A stretch of 64,000 bases of DNA from the NCBI GenBank assembly GCA_024760525.1, contig CP060499.1, positions 2,604,001-2,668,000 on the forward strand, given 5' to 3'. The notes beneath the pieces were generated by a model. It saw only the letters and a list, made by a program, of their open reading frames with translations. It was not told where the DNA came from and did no database searches. A program made the position numbers and the translations under genes. Below, in pieces: positions 62,429-64,000 of this stretch. Source of the DNA: Nitrospira sp. (GTDB taxonomy: Bacteria > Nitrospirota > Nitrospiria > Nitrospirales > Nitrospiraceae). Within the stretch, counting starts at the first letter, position 1; every line of letters starts with the position of its first letter.

Positions 62429-63301
62429 ATGGCAGCCTCAAACAATCCGATATTGGTAACCGGAGCGACGGGGCAGCAGGGTGGAGCGGTTGCACGGGCG
62501 TTGATCGCAAAGGGGCAGAAGGTTCGAGTGATGACGCGGCATCCGGAAAAGGCGGCGGCTCTGGCAAAGGCCGGGGCGGAGATTGTGCAAGGCGATTTGA
62601 CCAACCAGGCGGTTCTGCAGATGGCATTGCGCGGCGTGAGCGGCGTCTTTGCCATGTCCACCCCGTTCGAGGCGGGCATGGACGCGGAGGTGCGTCAAGG
62701 GATCATGCTGGCGGATGCCGCCAAGCAAGCTGGAATCACGCATTACGTCTATACGTCCGTCGGCAGCGCACATCGCCAGACCGGGATTCCGCACTTCGAG
62801 AGCAAATGGAAGGTGGAGCAACACATCCAGAAAATCGGATTGTCGGCAACGATTCTGCGGCCGGTCTGGTTCATGGAGAATTTCACCACGTTTGCGAGAC
62901 CGTCCGCGGATGGCGTCATCAGTGTGCCCATGAAACCGGCCAGGAAACTTGCGATGGTCGCGCTTAAGGACATCGGTGCTTTCAGCGCGGCGGCGTTTAT
63001 GCGCCCGAAGGATTTCATCGGCCAGGCGATTGACCTGGCGGGTGATGAACTCACGATCCCCGAGGTTGCAGCCCTCTTGACGAAGACCATGGCCAGACCG
63101 ATCAGCTTTCGAGAATTTCCATTGGATCAAGCCGAGAGCGCACTCGGACATGACTTCGCCGTCATGTTCCGCTGGTTCAACGAAGTCGGCTACGCGATCG
63201 ACATTCCAAAACTGAAGCAACAATACGGAATTCCTCTGACCACGTTTGCCGAGTGGGTCAAGACGATCGAGTGGGAAAAGGCGAGCCAGGCGGCTTCATG
63301 A
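62429..63301 (+). CDS. NmrA-like NAD(P)-binding protein
   Basis: ATG 62429 follows AAAGGAGG; the ATG at 62423 is too close to the ribosome site. The Rossmann motif is VTGATGQQGGAVARAL, followed by RHPEKAAAL and GDLTNQA. YVYTSVGSAHRQTGIPHFESKW and ILRPVWFMENF are the NmrA/HSCARG core. The family senses NADP or reduces quinones without being a classical dehydrogenase. Confidence 0.8.
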   Translation: MAASNNPILVTGATGQQGGAVARALIAKGQKVRVMTRHPEKAAALAKAGAEIVQGDLTNQAVLQMALRGVSGVFAMSTPFEAGMDAEVRQGIMLADAAKQAGITHYVYTSVGSAHRQTGIPHFESKWKVEQHIQKIGLSATILRPVWFMENFTTFARPSADGVISVPMKPARKLAMVALKDIGAFSAAAFMRPKDFIGQAIDLAGDELTIPEVAALLTKTMARPISFREFPLDQAESALGHDFAVMFRWFNEVGYAIDIPKLKQQYGIPLTTFAEWVKTIEWEKASQAAS

Positions 63302-63612
63302 TTTCCAGTCACGCTCTTTGACAGTGCCTGTTGAAGAAGTTCATACTTCGAATCCTACACCCGCCTGCGACCACCTGAGGCGCGACTGCCTACTCCGTGA
63401 GAAAGGTGGTCGATTTAGGTACCTCTTGTCATGACACGAGTTGCGAAACCAGCTATGCGATTGATTTCCATTGACGCAACAGGACCGATGAGGATCGGTC
63501 TACGCAACACCACAACCCATAACCTTACTGCGGACGTGTGCTATGGCTACCGGATTCCATTCCAGGGCCACACAAGAACGCAGCGAGTAATGCTTCTGGA
63601 AAGGAGCGCGCC
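63302..63612. other. Gap between two small metabolic genes
   Basis: About 310 bases with short frames only; one frame (63431-63616) is not protein-like. A TTCGAATCC near 63350 recalls a tRNA T-arm but no paired stem or acceptor end is found. Confidence 0.4.
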
Positions 63613-63972
63613 ATGAACCTTCAAACCATTGCCGGCCAGTTTGTGGAGATGTGCAACCAAGGCAAGAACTTCGACGTGATGCAGACGATGTACGATCCCA
63701 ACATCGTGTCCGTCGAACCCAACGGTGAGGAAACGGCCGGCAAGACACCGGTCATCCAGAAGTCCGAGCGCTTTCAGGCCCAAAATCCCATCAGCGGAGA
63801 AAAGGTCCGCGGTCCATTCTTCAACGGTCCCAATCAGTTCGCGGTTCACTTCACCTTCGAAGTCACCCCCAAAGCCACCGGCCAACGGATCACGGTGGAA
63901 GAGGTCGGTATCTATACGGTCAAGGACAGCAAAATCACGCGCGAGCAATTCTTCGCCGGAGGCCCGCTGTAA
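63613..63972 (+). CDS. SnoaL/NTF2-like protein
   Basis: The 119-residue protein starts at 63613 after AAAGGAG. It has the cone-like alpha+beta fold of SnoaL: an N-terminal helix (AGQFVEMCNQGKNFDVMQTMY), then YDPNIVSVEPNGEE, NQFAVHFTFEVTPKA and VGIYTVKDSKITREQFF. Members bind or rearrange small polyketides and other organics; the substrate is unknown. It ends the window. Confidence 0.75.
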   Translation: MNLQTIAGQFVEMCNQGKNFDVMQTMYDPNIVSVEPNGEETAGKTPVIQKSERFQAQNPISGEKVRGPFFNGPNQFAVHFTFEVTPKATGQRITVEEVGIYTVKDSKITREQFFAGGPL

Positions 63973-64000
63973 CGGCACATTGAATCGAGGCCCCACACTA

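Noticed and set aside
63340..63375. tRNA-like TTCGAATCC
   Set aside because: The flanking bases cannot form a T-stem, and no acceptor or anticodon arm is found.

Overview
The window looks like a chromosomal segment of a Nitrospira-type bacterium (Nitrospirota). This rests on overall gene content, moderate-to-high GC, long arrays of tiny paralogous proteins, and the style of the intergenic palindromic repeats. It is an inference from pattern recognition; no 16S or other marker gene is present. No complete tRNA, rRNA, CRISPR array or intact insertion sequence was found.

Region 1-26 kb is accessory and heavily eroded. It opens with a broken tyrosine integrase and contains a broken DUF72 gene and at least four decayed copies of a secreted thermonuclease (SNase). 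It also holds two degenerate copies of a tRNA-Thr 3' end with its terminator, and many tiny genes with good ribosome binding sites. Two small-protein families are expanded here: a W/C-containing family of about 75-115 residues (five copies between 17.8 and 25.2 kb) and an 'EI..F..VSE' family of about 55 residues (two copies plus a relic). Intact genes include DUF4142, DUF3015, DedA, YtxH, DUF4870, a trypsin-like protease, a methyltransferase, threonine ammonia-lyase (ilvA) behind an apparent promoter-leader-attenuator arrangement, a DUF1566 protein, and one full-length SNase whose active site is substituted.

Region 26-44 kb is denser and housekeeping-like. It carries a three-gene histidine kinase / lipoprotein / sigma-54 activator operon in the order of enterobacterial glrK-qseG-glrR, ClpB, a VapBC-type toxin-antitoxin pair with a palindromic operator, ComM, and a free-standing AsnC-type ligand-binding domain flanked by an inverted-repeat family. 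It continues with a Gfo/Idh/MocA oxidoreductase, a dienelactone-hydrolase-like protein lacking its nucleophile, DUF423 and a bactofilin.

Region 44.3-50 kb is visibly more AT-rich. It contains four consecutive same-strand genes for exported proteins: an alpha/beta-hydrolase lipoprotein, a lipoprotein with a membrane hairpin, a papain-like peptidase/amidase and a trypsin-like protease. A PIN-like pseudogene follows. This is the best candidate for an undescribed envelope-acting system.

Region 50-64 kb returns to higher GC and metabolic genes: a DUF2278 + lamin-tail protein, two hydrolases, a Tat-exported flavin amine oxidase, the pxpB-pxpA-pxpC 5-oxoprolinase cluster (pxpC carries a frameshift), a zinc alcohol dehydrogenase, a TetA-like MFS exporter, an NmrA-like protein and a SnoaL-like protein.
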